From the NCBI GenBank assembly GCA_900320545.1, contig ONSU01000005.1:36974-100973 (forward strand): a stretch of 64,000 bases of DNA. Direction: 5' to 3'. The notes beneath the pieces were generated by a model. The model saw only the letters and a list, made by a program, of their open reading frames with translations, made no database searches and was not told the origin of the DNA. The position numbers and the translations under genes were made by a program. Positions 26,466-36,246 of the stretch are shown one piece after another (within the stretch, counting starts at the first letter, position 1; every line of letters begins with the position of its first letter). Source of the DNA: an uncultured Bacteroidales bacterium. GTDB taxonomy: Bacteria; Bacteroidota; Bacteroidia; Bacteroidales; UBA932.

Positions 26466-27823
26466 AAGTCCAGGCGGGCGTTGGCGGCCCGGAGGATGGA
26501 CTGTAAGGCGGGAATATCGACTGAGCGGGCAGGGATACCGTCCCGGGCGGCGATGGCTGCGGCGATGCCGGCGGCCTGTCCGGTAACCATACAGGTGGAG
26601 ATTTCACGGGCTTCCCAGGCGATGCCCTGGTCGTAGCCGAAGCAGCGGCCTGCGACCAGCAGGTTGGCGGTTTCCTTTGGCAGGAGGGCCCGGTAGGGGA
26701 TCTGCCAGATGGGATGTTCCGATGCTGGGATTTCCTTTCCCTGATAGGTAAACCGGGCGCTGGAGCCGCCCATTCCGATGACGTCGTCGTACTCCTTCCA
26801 CTGCATCGTATCTTCCAGCGTAACATTGAGCAAACTGTCGAGAATGCGGGTCACACGGACGCCCGTGGTGGGCGCCACTTCCATCAGATAGACATCCTCG
26901 AAGCCGGGTTCCTTTTTCTTTTCCTGCACTCTGTCCCAGATGGCGAGCCGGTGCTCCTGCTGCAGGCGGGATATCTTGAATACATCCAGGCCGTCGATGG
27001 CTTCGAAAGACCCCTGGGTGTCGTACGTCATCCCCGGGACCGGGAGAATATGGCGGGTAAGCTGTCCTTCACGGTATCCGCCCGAGCGGAATGATGTGCT
27101 GACGTGATAGCGTCGGGCTTCGTACGGATCGCCGGTATAATGGAAGAGCAGGCCGTCGCCTGTGGCGTCGACCGCCACCTTACAGCGGACCGCGATGCGG
27201 CCTGTGTTGCAGTCGAGCAGGACGCTGCTGATGCGGCCGCGCGACATCGTAACTCCGCATACGGCCGTGTTGTACAGCGTCGTGATCCCTGTTTCATCCA
27301 GCAGGGTTTTGTCCAGGATGTGCTTGGCGGCTTCCGGGTCAGCGAGGGGATTGAGCGGATTGACGGCGCCGCCGCTCTGGAGAAGGCTGTCGCAGATCTC
27401 TGCGCAAAAGCCGTGGGAAGCCTTGTCCCACGCGACTGTCTTGCCCTTTCCGTGCGTGGCCAGGACAGGCAGTACCAGACCGCCGGTCCAGAGCCCGCCG
27501 GGGAAGTTGGCCTTTTCGACCAGAAGGACGGTCGCCCCCTGCCGGGCTGCACTGACGGCGGCCGCGATGCCGGCGACACCGCCGCCGGCCACCACGACAT
27601 CCACCTCCGCGACGACCGGAATGCGGTGGGCGCGTTCGCGTACATAGCCCGATATGGGAAGATGGTCTTCTACACCAGTGGAGACGGCGCCCCGTTTCCC
27701 GTCGGTGGGGATGGCGCCGGAGATGATGGCTCCGGCCCTGGACTCTTCTGCAAGTAAAGACTGCGAAAGAGCCAGTCCGGCCGCCGACAGGGCGGCGTCT
27801 TTGAGGAATTTTCTTCTATCCAT
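26462..27823 (-). CDS. Exported FAD-dependent oxidoreductase (Tat-type signal)
   Basis: A 453-residue flavoprotein of the FAD_oxidored type. The N-terminus MDRRKFLKDAALSAAGLAL looks like a twin-arginine signal, suggesting export with FAD already bound. The Rossmann motif VVVAGGGVAGIAAAVSAARQ and VLLVEKANFPGGLWTGG bind FAD, and the C-terminal block LLVAGRCFGYDQGIAWEARE completes the site. Family members are often linked to polysaccharide utilisation but have few known substrates. It is last in the leftward operon with MFS, mutarotase, GH31 and GH3, 18 bases after GH3. Confidence 0.85.
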   Translation of the reverse strand: MDRRKFLKDAALSAAGLALSQSLLAEESRAGAIISGAIPTDGKRGAVSTGVEDHLPISGYVRERAHRIPVVAEVDVVVAGGGVAGIAAAVSAARQGATVLLVEKANFPGGLWTGGLVLPVLATHGKGKTVAWDKASHGFCAEICDSLLQSGGAVNPLNPLADPEAAKHILDKTLLDETGITTLYNTAVCGVTMSRGRISSVLLDCNTGRIAVRCKVAVDATGDGLLFHYTGDPYEARRYHVSTSFRSGGYREGQLTRHILPVPGMTYDTQGSFEAIDGLDVFKISRLQQEHRLAIWDRVQEKKKEPGFEDVYLMEVAPTTGVRVTRILDSLLNVTLEDTMQWKEYDDVIGMGGSSARFTYQGKEIPASEHPIWQIPYRALLPKETANLLVAGRCFGYDQGIAWEAREISTCMVTGQAAGIAAAIAARDGIPARSVDIPALQSILRAANARLDF

Positions 27824-27841
27824 ATGCGGCAGGGATAAGCA

Positions 27842-30583
27842 TCAGAGCGCCAGGCAGTCGAATCCGGTAAGGGTGCCGCTGCCTTCAAGCAGTTGTATCT
27901 TGAGGTCGGAGGCCTTGTAGTCGGCCCGGTCGAAAACCGGTTTCTGCAGACCGCCTTCCGTGGTGAATTCCGCCAGGGGAGAGAACTGGCCGCCGCCCTG
28001 GTTGATCAGGATCTGATAGCGGCAGCGGGAGTCCAGACTCCATTCCAGTTCGCACTTTTCGAATTCGATGGTGCTCTGCAGCGGGAAGGTAATCTCGTCT
28101 CCGGCTTTCAGCACTGCAGGAAGCCGGCCGGCGATGGCGGGCGGTGCCGGACGGAAGTCTTTTTCGGGATGGGCGGGATCCAGCACGGTAATCAGCGCGG
28201 AAAGGCGGAAATCCACGGAGGAGGAGCCGATATTGACTTCGAAAATGCCCGGCTCGATGACCCGTTCCATCTTGAGGTTCAGCATTTCGAAGGCGTCGGG
28301 AGGCAGGGCTATGCACACCCGCCTGCTTTCTCCGGGCTCCAGGTGGATCCGTTCGAATCCCCGCAGAAGTTTCTCGTAAACGGTGATGGAACTGACCCGG
28401 TCGGTCAGATAAAGCTGCGCGACTTCGTCACCGGCATATTTCCCCGTATTCGTGACGTTGAAACTGACCTTCAGACTGTCGCCCGGCATGATCCTGTCGG
28501 AAGAGAACTGCAGATCGGAATAGGCGAAGGAAGTGTAACTCAGTCCAAAGCCGAAGGGATAGAGACATCCGCTGGCGCGTGTCTTGAGCCCCTTGGGACC
28601 CACTCCCGCGTATCCGTCCACCTGGGATCCCGGCTTGTAAGGGAAGTTGAAGGGAACCTGACCAACGGTGCGCGGGAATGTCACGGAGAGCCGGCCGCCG
28701 GGATTGTACTGCCCGAGCAGCGCCATTGCGACGGCCGTGCCGCCGTGGGCGCCGGGATACCAGGCCTCGATGACGGCATCGGCAAGCCGCTCCTCTTTAT
28801 TGATGGTCAGAGGACGGCCGTTGACAAGGACCAGGATCACGGGCTTCCCCGTTTTTTTTACTTTCTCCACCAGGAGTTGCTGGATGGGCGGAAGATCCAG
28901 ACTCGTGCGGGAGCGGTTCTCTCCGCAGGTGCGCAGGTTGCCGCCCAGCACGAGGACGGCAACGTCGGAGCGGCGGGCCAGCCGGACGGCCTCCCGGATG
29001 CCTCTCAGTTCTTCCTTCGTGGGTGTGAAGCCGTAGATTTCCGAATCCGGCCACTGGGAGTCCACATGCTCGCATCCTTTGGCATACCGGACCCTGGCCT
29101 TGCCCTCGAGGGCTTTCTTGAGGCCGGCGAATACGGTGACGGATTCGGTGGCCTGCGGACCGTAGTGTACGTGGGCGTAACCGTCCTCGTCGGCGTTGGG
29201 GCCGATGACTGCGACGCTCCTGAGTTTGGAGGCGTCCAGCGGCAGAAGGCCGTTATTTTTCAGAAGAATCAGTGACTCCAGGGATGCCCGGAGGGCTGTT
29301 TTATTGTGTTCGGCGCCATTGACCACCGTATCGGCCCGCTGCATGTCGGTCTCGCTGACATAGGGGTGGTCGAACAGTCCCGTGAGGAATTTGACACGAA
29401 GGACGTCACGGACACGCTCGTCGATGGTCTTCATCGAGACCGCTCCCTCACGGACCAGTTCCCGCAGCGGAAGCACGTAGCTGTCCGGGCTGCGGAAAGT
29501 GCATCGTACGTTGAGGCCGGCTTCCACGCTCTGTCGCACGCTCTCCTTCATATCGACGGAAGTATGGTGCTTACTGTGAAGGAACTCTACCGCATCGGAG
29601 TCCGATACGACGTATCCCTTGAATCCGAAGTCTTCTCTCAGCCGCTCATACAGCCAGTAATGGCTGCCCTGGATGGGTTCTCCGTTGTAGTCGTTGTAGG
29701 AACTCATCGCACCGAGCAGGCCACCCTCGCGGATGACCCTCCGCCAGGGGTACATATGGATGTTCTCCACTTCCAGCGGGCTTTCGTGCGGATCACAGCG
29801 CGCCATTCCTTCGCGGGCGCCTTTACCCGCCGAATAGATGGCGTAGTGCTTGGCGGTAGCGGCCACTTTGCCGTCCGCCTGCATTCCCTGCACCATCCGG
29901 ATGCCCAGTTCGGCCACAAGGAAAGGATCCTCGCCGTAGATCTCCTCATAACGGCCCCAGCGCTGGTCGCGTCCCACATCCAGAATGGGAGCGTAAACAT
30001 TGGTGTACCCCAGAAGCCGGGCTTCCTCGCCCGTGATGCGGCCCACCTCCCGGATCAGCTCCCGGTCCCAGGTGCTCCCGAGGCCCAGCTGGGTGGGGAA
30101 ATTGGTTGATTTGTAGGCCTCTACGCCCCGGATGCCCTCGTCGGTAAAATCGGCCGGGATGCCGAGGCGCGTCTCCTCGACGAAGAAACGCTGCACTTCG
30201 TTCAGGGCCCAGGCGTGCTTGGAGGCCGGCCAGATGTAAGGACTCTCGGTGGCCAGGGGAATGTTCCATCCGACGAAAGAGTTGAGGTGCTCGTCGATGG
30301 CGCCGACGCCGTCCTTCCAGATGCGTTCTTTCCACTCCGGGGTCGGGAGCTGGTCCTGGAGGACACGCCGGTAGCCGTAGAGAGTTACCATCTGGCAGGT
30401 TTTCTCCTCGAGGGTCATCTGCGACAGGAGATTGTCAATGCGCCTGTCGACCGGAACCGACGGATCTTCGTATACGTCCTTCCGGCCGTTTTTGTTGAAA
30501 TCGATCCAGCCGGAATGATAAATACCGGCTCCCGGGGCCTGTAAGAGCCCGACAAGCATCAGGGAGATAAGCGATGTCATCAT
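27842..30583 (-). CDS. Exported glycoside hydrolase family 3 (second copy)
   Basis: A 913-residue GH3 enzyme. The N-terminus MMTSLISLMLVGLLQAPGAG is a signal peptide. An EF-hand-like loop DFNKNGRKDVYEDP sits at 28-41. The GH3 barrel contains AATAKHYAIYSAGKG, and the nucleophile is Asp328 in YVVSDSDAVEF, a pattern seen in beta-xylosidase-like members. The C-terminal alpha/beta domain has LGGNLRTCGENRSRTSLDLP and a fibronectin-like part (ISVYEKLLRGFERIHLEPGES region), then an extra beta-sandwich about 130 residues long at the end. Its ATG overlaps the GH31 TGA (ATGA), so translation is coupled. Confidence 0.93.
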   Translation of the reverse strand: MMTSLISLMLVGLLQAPGAGIYHSGWIDFNKNGRKDVYEDPSVPVDRRIDNLLSQMTLEEKTCQMVTLYGYRRVLQDQLPTPEWKERIWKDGVGAIDEHLNSFVGWNIPLATESPYIWPASKHAWALNEVQRFFVEETRLGIPADFTDEGIRGVEAYKSTNFPTQLGLGSTWDRELIREVGRITGEEARLLGYTNVYAPILDVGRDQRWGRYEEIYGEDPFLVAELGIRMVQGMQADGKVAATAKHYAIYSAGKGAREGMARCDPHESPLEVENIHMYPWRRVIREGGLLGAMSSYNDYNGEPIQGSHYWLYERLREDFGFKGYVVSDSDAVEFLHSKHHTSVDMKESVRQSVEAGLNVRCTFRSPDSYVLPLRELVREGAVSMKTIDERVRDVLRVKFLTGLFDHPYVSETDMQRADTVVNGAEHNKTALRASLESLILLKNNGLLPLDASKLRSVAVIGPNADEDGYAHVHYGPQATESVTVFAGLKKALEGKARVRYAKGCEHVDSQWPDSEIYGFTPTKEELRGIREAVRLARRSDVAVLVLGGNLRTCGENRSRTSLDLPPIQQLLVEKVKKTGKPVILVLVNGRPLTINKEERLADAVIEAWYPGAHGGTAVAMALLGQYNPGGRLSVTFPRTVGQVPFNFPYKPGSQVDGYAGVGPKGLKTRASGCLYPFGFGLSYTSFAYSDLQFSSDRIMPGDSLKVSFNVTNTGKYAGDEVAQLYLTDRVSSITVYEKLLRGFERIHLEPGESRRVCIALPPDAFEMLNLKMERVIEPGIFEVNIGSSSVDFRLSALITVLDPAHPEKDFRPAPPAIAGRLPAVLKAGDEITFPLQSTIEFEKCELEWSLDSRCRYQILINQGGGQFSPLAEFTTEGGLQKPVFDRADYKASDLKIQLLEGSGTLTGFDCLAL

Positions 30584-32931
30584 AAGATATCCAAAGTAAG
30601 TTTCTGATCGACGGGGCAGGCGGCGCACGCGACGGACAGGACTCCATCGGCATAGGTCCAGTCCTTGCGCTTTTCTCCGTTCACGACAACCCTTCCGGGC
30701 TTTTTCGTGAGAGAGATCAGGAAAGTCAGGTCGCGTGCGGACGGCATATTCTCGAAACTGCCCTTGACCGGATCGACCGTGAGACGGACACCTTTAGCGG
30801 CCTCGGAGCAAGTGAACTGTGTGCGGGCCACGAGTCCCTGCTCATAACCGTAGCTTTCCGCATCGCAGTCGTAGAGGATGTAGGAACTGTCTCCGTGAGG
30901 ATGGACCTTGACAATCAGGGACTTGATGGGTTCTGTGCCGATGTGGTCCCTGACTTCCATCGTCGGAATGATGGCACCTTCCCGGATAAACAGCAGGCCT
31001 GCACGATCGTCCGGATAAGGCCGCCGGACCCACTGTCCGTGGCTTTGGATCTTCTCTCCGGTCCAGGCGTCGGTCCAGACGCCCTTCGGGAGATAGATCT
31101 CGTCGGTGAAGATGCCGACCAGGAGGTTTTCGCCGAACATATACTGGGTCCACAGATCGTCCACGCTGCGGTCCTCGGGGAAGACTAGCGGCATGCTTCG
31201 CACCATCGGCATTCCGGTGAGCGCGCCTTCGATGGCGGCGCTGTAGATGTAGGGAATCAGGGAATAGCGCAGTTTGACGCAGTTCAGGTAGATCTCACGT
31301 TCCTTGCCGGTAAAATAGAAGGGCTGGTAGAAGTGCGCGTAGCTGTTCACGGCCAGCCAGGGAAGGAACGCCCCGAAATGCATGCTCTGCATCTCTTGCT
31401 CGCGCGAAACGTGCATGACGTCACAGGAGGTGTTCATATATCCACTGTTCCCGAGATTGAGCTGGTCAAAGAGGGCCGTCTTGCCGCCGCCGTTGTCGCC
31501 GCTGGTGGAGGCGCCCCAGTGCTGGGTTCCGCTCCAGCCGGCGCAGTAGTGGTACCAGCCGCGTTTGCCGGTATGCTCCCGGTACATCAGGTTCATCTGT
31601 TTGGGCAGGAGGACCTGGTTCAGGTTGTGCATCTCCTTGTCCGGGTGGCCGTTGTAATACTTGCGGTAGGTATGTTCATCCAGCGTCCGGGCCGGGTCGA
31701 GCTTGAACCCTTCCGCCCCCATCGTGACAAAGGTTTTCAGGTGGTCCATCCAGTGCTCGAGGCCTGAAGGCGTCGCGCCGGGAAGGGCGTCCTCCTCCGC
31801 GATGGACAGATCGTATTCTTCGCAGATCCAGAGGCCCAGGTGAAGGCCCATGTCCCGCATCCTTCCGATAAAGAGGGAGGGGTTGTAGCGTTTGACCGCG
31901 TCGTTCTGCCGCCAGGAGTACTCCGGGGAGAACTTGTCGTAATTCCAGTTTTTGGACGACGAGAAGTCGTAGTGCTTCGACATCCACTGCGGCTCCAGCC
32001 AGAATACGTCGCAGGGCATGCCCATCGCCCGGAAGTCGCGGGCGTCGGAGAGGATATTCCACTGATCCTCCTTCATGTTAGGCCCGAAGCAGAAACCGTA
32101 GGCCCAGCGCGGCAGCAGATAGTTGCGCCCGGTCAGGAGGGTATATCCATCCAGGATGGCGGGCATGTCTTTGCCTGCGAAGAGGAAGAAATCCACCGAC
32201 GGTTCGGTGGTGTAGATGGAAAGGGCGTCGCCTTCGAGGCGGCCCACATCGAAGTAACTCTTCCGGGTACTGTTGGAATACACGCCCCAGCCGTCCGAAC
32301 TCATCATAAAGGGCATCGGGATCTCTGTCCGCTGGTAGGTCGCCCACATGCGGAGCCGCTCCCCGCGGTGCTGGATATGCTCGCGGGAGGTGCTGCCTCC
32401 GCCGTAGAAACGCTCGTCCTTGCGGATGGGAATCCGGAGCACGCAACTCTTGAGCGGGTCTCCGCCTTCGGTCTTGTCCATCTCGGAGAGGGACCCGTCG
32501 TCGTCGCCGATGATGCCGCCGTTGCGCCGTGTAACCATCCCGCCGTACTGCAGCTCGATGGAATCCCGGAGCTCCCTGCAGAGCGGGTCGCCGCCCGGAT
32601 GGAAGGAAATGCCTCCCACGAGCACCTTGCCGGAAGCGTCCATAAGGGTCAGGGTCTGGCTGGCCCGGTCAATCCGGAGAGAATGGGTGGCGGTGGAAAG
32701 GGCCCAGGAATCCCCGTCCTCTTTGATGGAAGTCCGGGGAGACGGCCAGTCGGTCTTGAGGATGCCGTAGCGTTCCATCAGCGACTGGGGGAATTCTCCG
32801 GAAGGAGAGATCTGGATGCGGAAGATGGCGTCCGAGCAGGCCGTGACGCGGAGGGTGTCCTGCGCGGCGAGCCGGGTTGCCGGAACGGTTATGCCGAGCA
32901 GCAGAAGAAGGGTGACGAGCCGAGTACGCAT
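30580..32931 (-). CDS. Exported glycoside hydrolase family 31
   Basis: A retaining alpha-glycosidase (alpha-glucosidase/alpha-xylosidase family), 783 residues, with signal peptide RTRLVTLLLLLGITVPATRLAAQ. The N-terminal beta-sandwich holds DERFYGGGSTSREHIQHRG. The catalytic barrel has the nucleophile Asp412 in EGFKLDPARTLDE and the likely acid/base Asp479 in GASTSGDNGGG. The start at 32931 follows from the signal peptide, though the frame stays open far upstream. Five bases separate it from the mutarotase gene, and its stop overlaps the second GH3 start. With the partner GH3 it could strip alternating alpha and beta linkages, for example xyloglucan-type side chains; this is inference. Confidence 0.93.
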   Translation of the reverse strand: MRTRLVTLLLLLGITVPATRLAAQDTLRVTACSDAIFRIQISPSGEFPQSLMERYGILKTDWPSPRTSIKEDGDSWALSTATHSLRIDRASQTLTLMDASGKVLVGGISFHPGGDPLCRELRDSIELQYGGMVTRRNGGIIGDDDGSLSEMDKTEGGDPLKSCVLRIPIRKDERFYGGGSTSREHIQHRGERLRMWATYQRTEIPMPFMMSSDGWGVYSNSTRKSYFDVGRLEGDALSIYTTEPSVDFFLFAGKDMPAILDGYTLLTGRNYLLPRWAYGFCFGPNMKEDQWNILSDARDFRAMGMPCDVFWLEPQWMSKHYDFSSSKNWNYDKFSPEYSWRQNDAVKRYNPSLFIGRMRDMGLHLGLWICEEYDLSIAEEDALPGATPSGLEHWMDHLKTFVTMGAEGFKLDPARTLDEHTYRKYYNGHPDKEMHNLNQVLLPKQMNLMYREHTGKRGWYHYCAGWSGTQHWGASTSGDNGGGKTALFDQLNLGNSGYMNTSCDVMHVSREQEMQSMHFGAFLPWLAVNSYAHFYQPFYFTGKEREIYLNCVKLRYSLIPYIYSAAIEGALTGMPMVRSMPLVFPEDRSVDDLWTQYMFGENLLVGIFTDEIYLPKGVWTDAWTGEKIQSHGQWVRRPYPDDRAGLLFIREGAIIPTMEVRDHIGTEPIKSLIVKVHPHGDSSYILYDCDAESYGYEQGLVARTQFTCSEAAKGVRLTVDPVKGSFENMPSARDLTFLISLTKKPGRVVVNGEKRKDWTYADGVLSVACAACPVDQKLTLDIL

Positions 32932-32936
32932 ATTTA

Positions 32937-33920
32937 TTATAGTACGAATTTGTAAATACAGGTATGTGAATAAGTTTCTCCCGGCCGGAGGACGGTGTCC
33001 GGGAAGCCGGGATTGTGGATGGCGTCGGGCCATGCCTGGGTCTCCAGGGCGAGGGCGCAGCGATGTCCGATGGGGCGGCCGCCCTTGCCGGCATAACTGC
33101 CGTCGAAGAAGTTTCCGCTGTAGAACTGTATGCCGCGCTGGTCGGTATGGACTTCCATCCGGCGGCCGGAAACGGGCTCGTAAAGACTGGCGATCCGGCG
33201 GATGCCGCCGGCCTCGGCGAGGCACCAGTTGTGGTCGTATCCTCCGGCGGCGTCGATGTCCTGTCCGATCGGTTTGCCCTCGCGGAAATCGAAGGGCGTC
33301 CCCTCCACCGGGCGGATCTCGCCGGTGGGGATCAACTTGTCGTCGACCGGGAGGTAATGCGGCGCGTCGATCTGCAGGATATGACCCTCGATGCTCCTGG
33401 AGGCGTCTCCCGTAAGGTTGAAGAAGGTATGCTGGGTGAGGTTGCACAGCGTCGGGGCGTCGGTTTCGGCCTTGAATTCCACCTTGAATTCGTCGTCCGG
33501 CGTGAGCGTATAGGTAAGGGAGATCCGGAGATTGCCGGGCCATCCCTCGCTCCCGTCGGGGTCGAGGATCGTCAGGGTGATGCTGCTGTCGGAGACGGAC
33601 TGCACCGTCCAGAGCGCCCGGTCGATGCCGGTGAAGCCGCCGTGGAGCGTGTTGCCGTTGTCATTGGCGGCAGTATGGTATTCTTTCTCGTCCAGAATAA
33701 AGGAGGCCCCGCCGAGGCGGTTGGCAAGCCTTCCCACGGCTGCGCCGAAGAAGCGCTCTCCGGGGCAGTCGATGTATTCCTGCAGGGTGGCATAGCCTAC
33801 GGCGACGTCCGCTTTCTCTCCTTTGCGGTCGGGGACCAGGAGCGAGAGAACGCGGGCGCCGTAGTTGGTAACCGTCATTTCCAGACGGCCTCCTTTGAGA
33901 AGGTATAGGTTCGGCGTCAT
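32937..33920 (-). CDS. galM: Aldose 1-epimerase (galactose mutarotase)
   Basis: Interconverts alpha and beta anomers of aldoses so that catabolic enzymes receive the right form. The 327-residue protein has GALM landmarks: VGRLANRLGGASFILDEKEY, NTLHGGFTGIDRALWTV, catalytic His in NLTQHTFFNLTGDASRS and the base Glu in FYSGNFFDGSYAGKGG/HRCALALETQAWPDA. No signal peptide, so it acts in the cytoplasm. Its ATG overlaps the MFS transporter TGA, placing it directly after sugar uptake in the operon. Confidence 0.95.
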   Translation of the reverse strand: MTPNLYLLKGGRLEMTVTNYGARVLSLLVPDRKGEKADVAVGYATLQEYIDCPGERFFGAAVGRLANRLGGASFILDEKEYHTAANDNGNTLHGGFTGIDRALWTVQSVSDSSITLTILDPDGSEGWPGNLRISLTYTLTPDDEFKVEFKAETDAPTLCNLTQHTFFNLTGDASRSIEGHILQIDAPHYLPVDDKLIPTGEIRPVEGTPFDFREGKPIGQDIDAAGGYDHNWCLAEAGGIRRIASLYEPVSGRRMEVHTDQRGIQFYSGNFFDGSYAGKGGRPIGHRCALALETQAWPDAIHNPGFPDTVLRPGETYSHTCIYKFVL

Positions 33921-35239
33921 TCTTTAACGAGTTCTTTCTGGATCTGCTCCAGGGATTTACCCTTGGTCTCCGGCATCCACCAGGCGAACAGGAGCGCCAG
34001 GGCGGCGATGACCGAGAAGAAGGTGAAGATATACTGCCCGCCGATGGAGAGGCACATCGGGAAGAACCAGGTCAGCAGGGCGCTCCATACCCAGTGGGTC
34101 ATACTCCCGAAGACCTGGCCGCCGGCCCGGACGTCGTTGGGGAAGACTTCCGCGATGACGACCCAGATCGTCGCGCCGAGCGACAGGGCGAAGAAAGCGA
34201 CGTAGCCCATCAGGAACAGCAGCATGTAATAGCCGTGGAAGGCCTCCAGGGCGAATCCCCGGGCGACCATCGCCTGGCAGACGACCATGCCGACGGCTCC
34301 GATGGCGATGAGCGTCCTGCGGCCCACCTTGTCGATGATGAACATGCCCAGCATCGTGAAGGTGAGGTTCGTCAGGCCGATGATGATGGACTGGAGCATC
34401 GCGCCCTCGCGGAATACGCCGGATTCCTCCAGGAGGCGCGGGGCGTAGTAGAGGATGGCGTTGATGCCGCTGAGCTGGTTGATCGTGGCGATGAGGAAGG
34501 CGATGAGGATGGGTTTCCAGTATTTTTTCTGGAAGAGTCTTCCGCCCTTGACGCCGTCTGCGGCGAGGGATTTGCGGATCTCGGCCATTTCGCCTTCGAC
34601 GTCGGATTCGCCGGTGCGCGCGAAGACGGATACGGCCGCATCCGGATTCCCCGTCTTGACAAGCCAGCGGGGGCTCTCCGGAATGGTGAACATCAGCACG
34701 CTGAAGAGGAGGGCCGGGACGGATTCGGCGATGATCATCCACTGCCAGTCATTTTCGACGCCGGCAATCCAGTAGTTGGAGAAATACGCCAGGACAATGC
34801 CCAGGACGATGTTGAACTGGAAAAAGCAGACAAAGCGGCCGCGCCATTTGGCCGGAGAAATCTCGGCGATGTACATCGGACCCACGACCGAGGAGGCACC
34901 GACGGCCAGTCCTCCGATGAAGCGGAAGAACATGAAGGCGTACCAGTTGACGATGGCACCGCTGAAGACGGCCGAGATGAGGTACAGGAAGCCGATGACG
35001 ATGAGCGAGCGCTTGCGGCCGAACTTCTCGGCCGGTTTCCCGCAGAAAAGCGCGCCGAGGATGGTGCCTATGAGCGCCGTGGCCATCGTGAAGCCGTGGG
35101 CGAAATCATTCAGGCCATACACGGCCTGGATCTGTTTTTCCGCGCCGGAAATGACGGCGGTATCGAATCCGAACAGGAGGCCTCCGAGCGAAGCGACGAA
35201 GGCGATCCAGAACATAAATCCTTTCAGGTGTGTTGCCAT
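33917..35239 (-). CDS. Sugar:H+ symporter, MFS sugar-porter family
   Basis: A 12-helix inner-membrane sugar transporter of the XylE/GalP type, 440 residues. Family motifs: LGGLLFGFDTAVISGAEKQI in helix 1, GRKRSLIVIG, RFIGGLAVGASSVVGPMYIAE, PESPRWLVKTG in the central loop, QLSGINAILYYAP, and PETKGKSLEQIQ at the C-terminus. The ATG at 35239 starts ATHLKGFMFW, right before helix 1. It heads the operon with galM, GH31, GH3 and the FAD enzyme, and has a good promoter. Xylose, glucose or a similar monosaccharide is likely. Confidence 0.94.
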   Translation of the reverse strand: MATHLKGFMFWIAFVASLGGLLFGFDTAVISGAEKQIQAVYGLNDFAHGFTMATALIGTILGALFCGKPAEKFGRKRSLIVIGFLYLISAVFSGAIVNWYAFMFFRFIGGLAVGASSVVGPMYIAEISPAKWRGRFVCFFQFNIVLGIVLAYFSNYWIAGVENDWQWMIIAESVPALLFSVLMFTIPESPRWLVKTGNPDAAVSVFARTGESDVEGEMAEIRKSLAADGVKGGRLFQKKYWKPILIAFLIATINQLSGINAILYYAPRLLEESGVFREGAMLQSIIIGLTNLTFTMLGMFIIDKVGRRTLIAIGAVGMVVCQAMVARGFALEAFHGYYMLLFLMGYVAFFALSLGATIWVVIAEVFPNDVRAGGQVFGSMTHWVWSALLTWFFPMCLSIGGQYIFTFFSVIAALALLFAWWMPETKGKSLEQIQKELVKE

Positions 35240-35267
35240 AACAGAAGAATGTTTAGTTTTAGTTTCA

Positions 35268-35299
35268 CAAAGATAGCATTTTGTGTTTTTATAGAACAA
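35268..35299 (-). promoter_or_regulatory. Promoter of the MFS-galM-GH31-GH3 operon
   Basis: On the minus strand TATCTTTG (35268-35275) matches TAnnTTTG exactly, with TTG (35297-35299) 21 bases upstream. The leader to the ATG is about 25-28 bases. Confidence 0.6.
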
Positions 35300-35397
35300 C
35301 AGGGATGATTTCTTGTCGTTTTTTCCATACCGGTTATTTGCAAGGAGGGAACGGGAGTGTCGTAAAAAATGATTAACTTGCAGAAAAATAGATACAG

Positions 35398-36147
35398 ATG
35401 GCTTCCGGAACGATTTTCAGCATAGAGGAATTCGCAATCAACGACGGCCCGGGGATCCGTACGACCGTTTTCCTGAAAGGTTGTCCGTTGAGATGCGCCT
35501 GGTGTCACAATCCCGAGGGGCTTTCCCCCGAGCCGCAGGTGTTCCACGGCGCGGACGGAGACCGCATCTCGGGGACGGTCATAGAGGCACGTGAACTGGC
35601 GGATGAACTCCTCCGGAACCGGGAATTCTTCGCGATGAACGGGGGAGGGGTGACATTCACCGGCGGAGAGCCCACGATGCAGCCGGCCTTTCTCTGCGAG
35701 GTCCTCGACCTGCTGGAAGACGTGCACAAGGCCGTGGAAACTTCCGGCTGGTGCGCTCTGAAGGTGTATGCCGACGTCCTGGACAGAGTGGACCTGGTGC
35801 TACAGGACCTCAAACTGGCCGACCCGGCGGCCCACCGCCGCTGGACCGGGCGTGACAACGCCCCGATTCTGGCCAATCTTGAGACGCTCAAACGCAGCGG
35901 AAAGCCGTTTGTAATCCGTATTCCGCTCATCCCCGGCGTCAATGACGGCATCGCCGAGATGGAAGCCAAGGCGGCGCTTTTCCGGGACGCTCCCGGGCTC
36001 CGTCGGGTGGAGTTGCTGCGCTATCACAAGACCGCTGGCGCGAAGTATCCCAGGGTGGATATGACCTACCGGCCCGGTTTCGACACCGAGGCGCAGCCCG
36101 TCGTATACAAGGAAGTATTCGGCGATATCGAAACGCTGGTGTTATAA
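35398..36147 (+). CDS. Glycyl-radical enzyme activase (radical SAM)
   Basis: Uses S-adenosylmethionine and a [4Fe-4S] cluster to put the radical on the partner enzyme encoded next door. The 249-residue protein has Cys29, Cys33 and Cys36 in KGCPLRCAWCHNPEG, and the SAM-binding GGGVTFTGGEPTMQP. It has no ferredoxin-like Cys insert after the first motif, unlike many non-PFL activases, so it resembles the compact PFL-activase form. The C-terminal RYHKTAGAKYPRVDM resembles the end of PFL activases. It lies 99 bases before the glycyl-radical enzyme gene and is divergent from the sugar operon. Confidence 0.9.
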   Translation: MASGTIFSIEEFAINDGPGIRTTVFLKGCPLRCAWCHNPEGLSPEPQVFHGADGDRISGTVIEARELADELLRNREFFAMNGGGVTFTGGEPTMQPAFLCEVLDLLEDVHKAVETSGWCALKVYADVLDRVDLVLQDLKLADPAAHRRWTGRDNAPILANLETLKRSGKPFVIRIPLIPGVNDGIAEMEAKAALFRDAPGLRRVELLRYHKTAGAKYPRVDMTYRPGFDTEAQPVVYKEVFGDIETLVL

Positions 36148-36170
36148 ACTGTTTCGGAAAATTCAAAAAT

Positions 36171-36184
36171 AAACATACCACATC
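36171..36184. promoter_or_regulatory. Shared upstream motif, copy 1
   Basis: AAACATACCACATC, 62 bases before the glycyl-radical enzyme ATG. It differs at one position from the copy at 46823-46836 and at two from the copy at 42009-42022. Possibly an operator of a shared regulator. Confidence 0.4.
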
Positions 36185-36246
36185 CTTTCGTCCGGTCTAA
36201 ATATAGTATCTTGCCAGTCCTTTATTTGTAACTGAACAAGATAATT

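Noticed and set aside
32932-33543. N-terminal extension of the GH31 frame by 204 codons
   Set aside because: Lies antisense-free but within galM in another frame, has low-complexity composition, and the signal peptide at 32931 gives the natural start.
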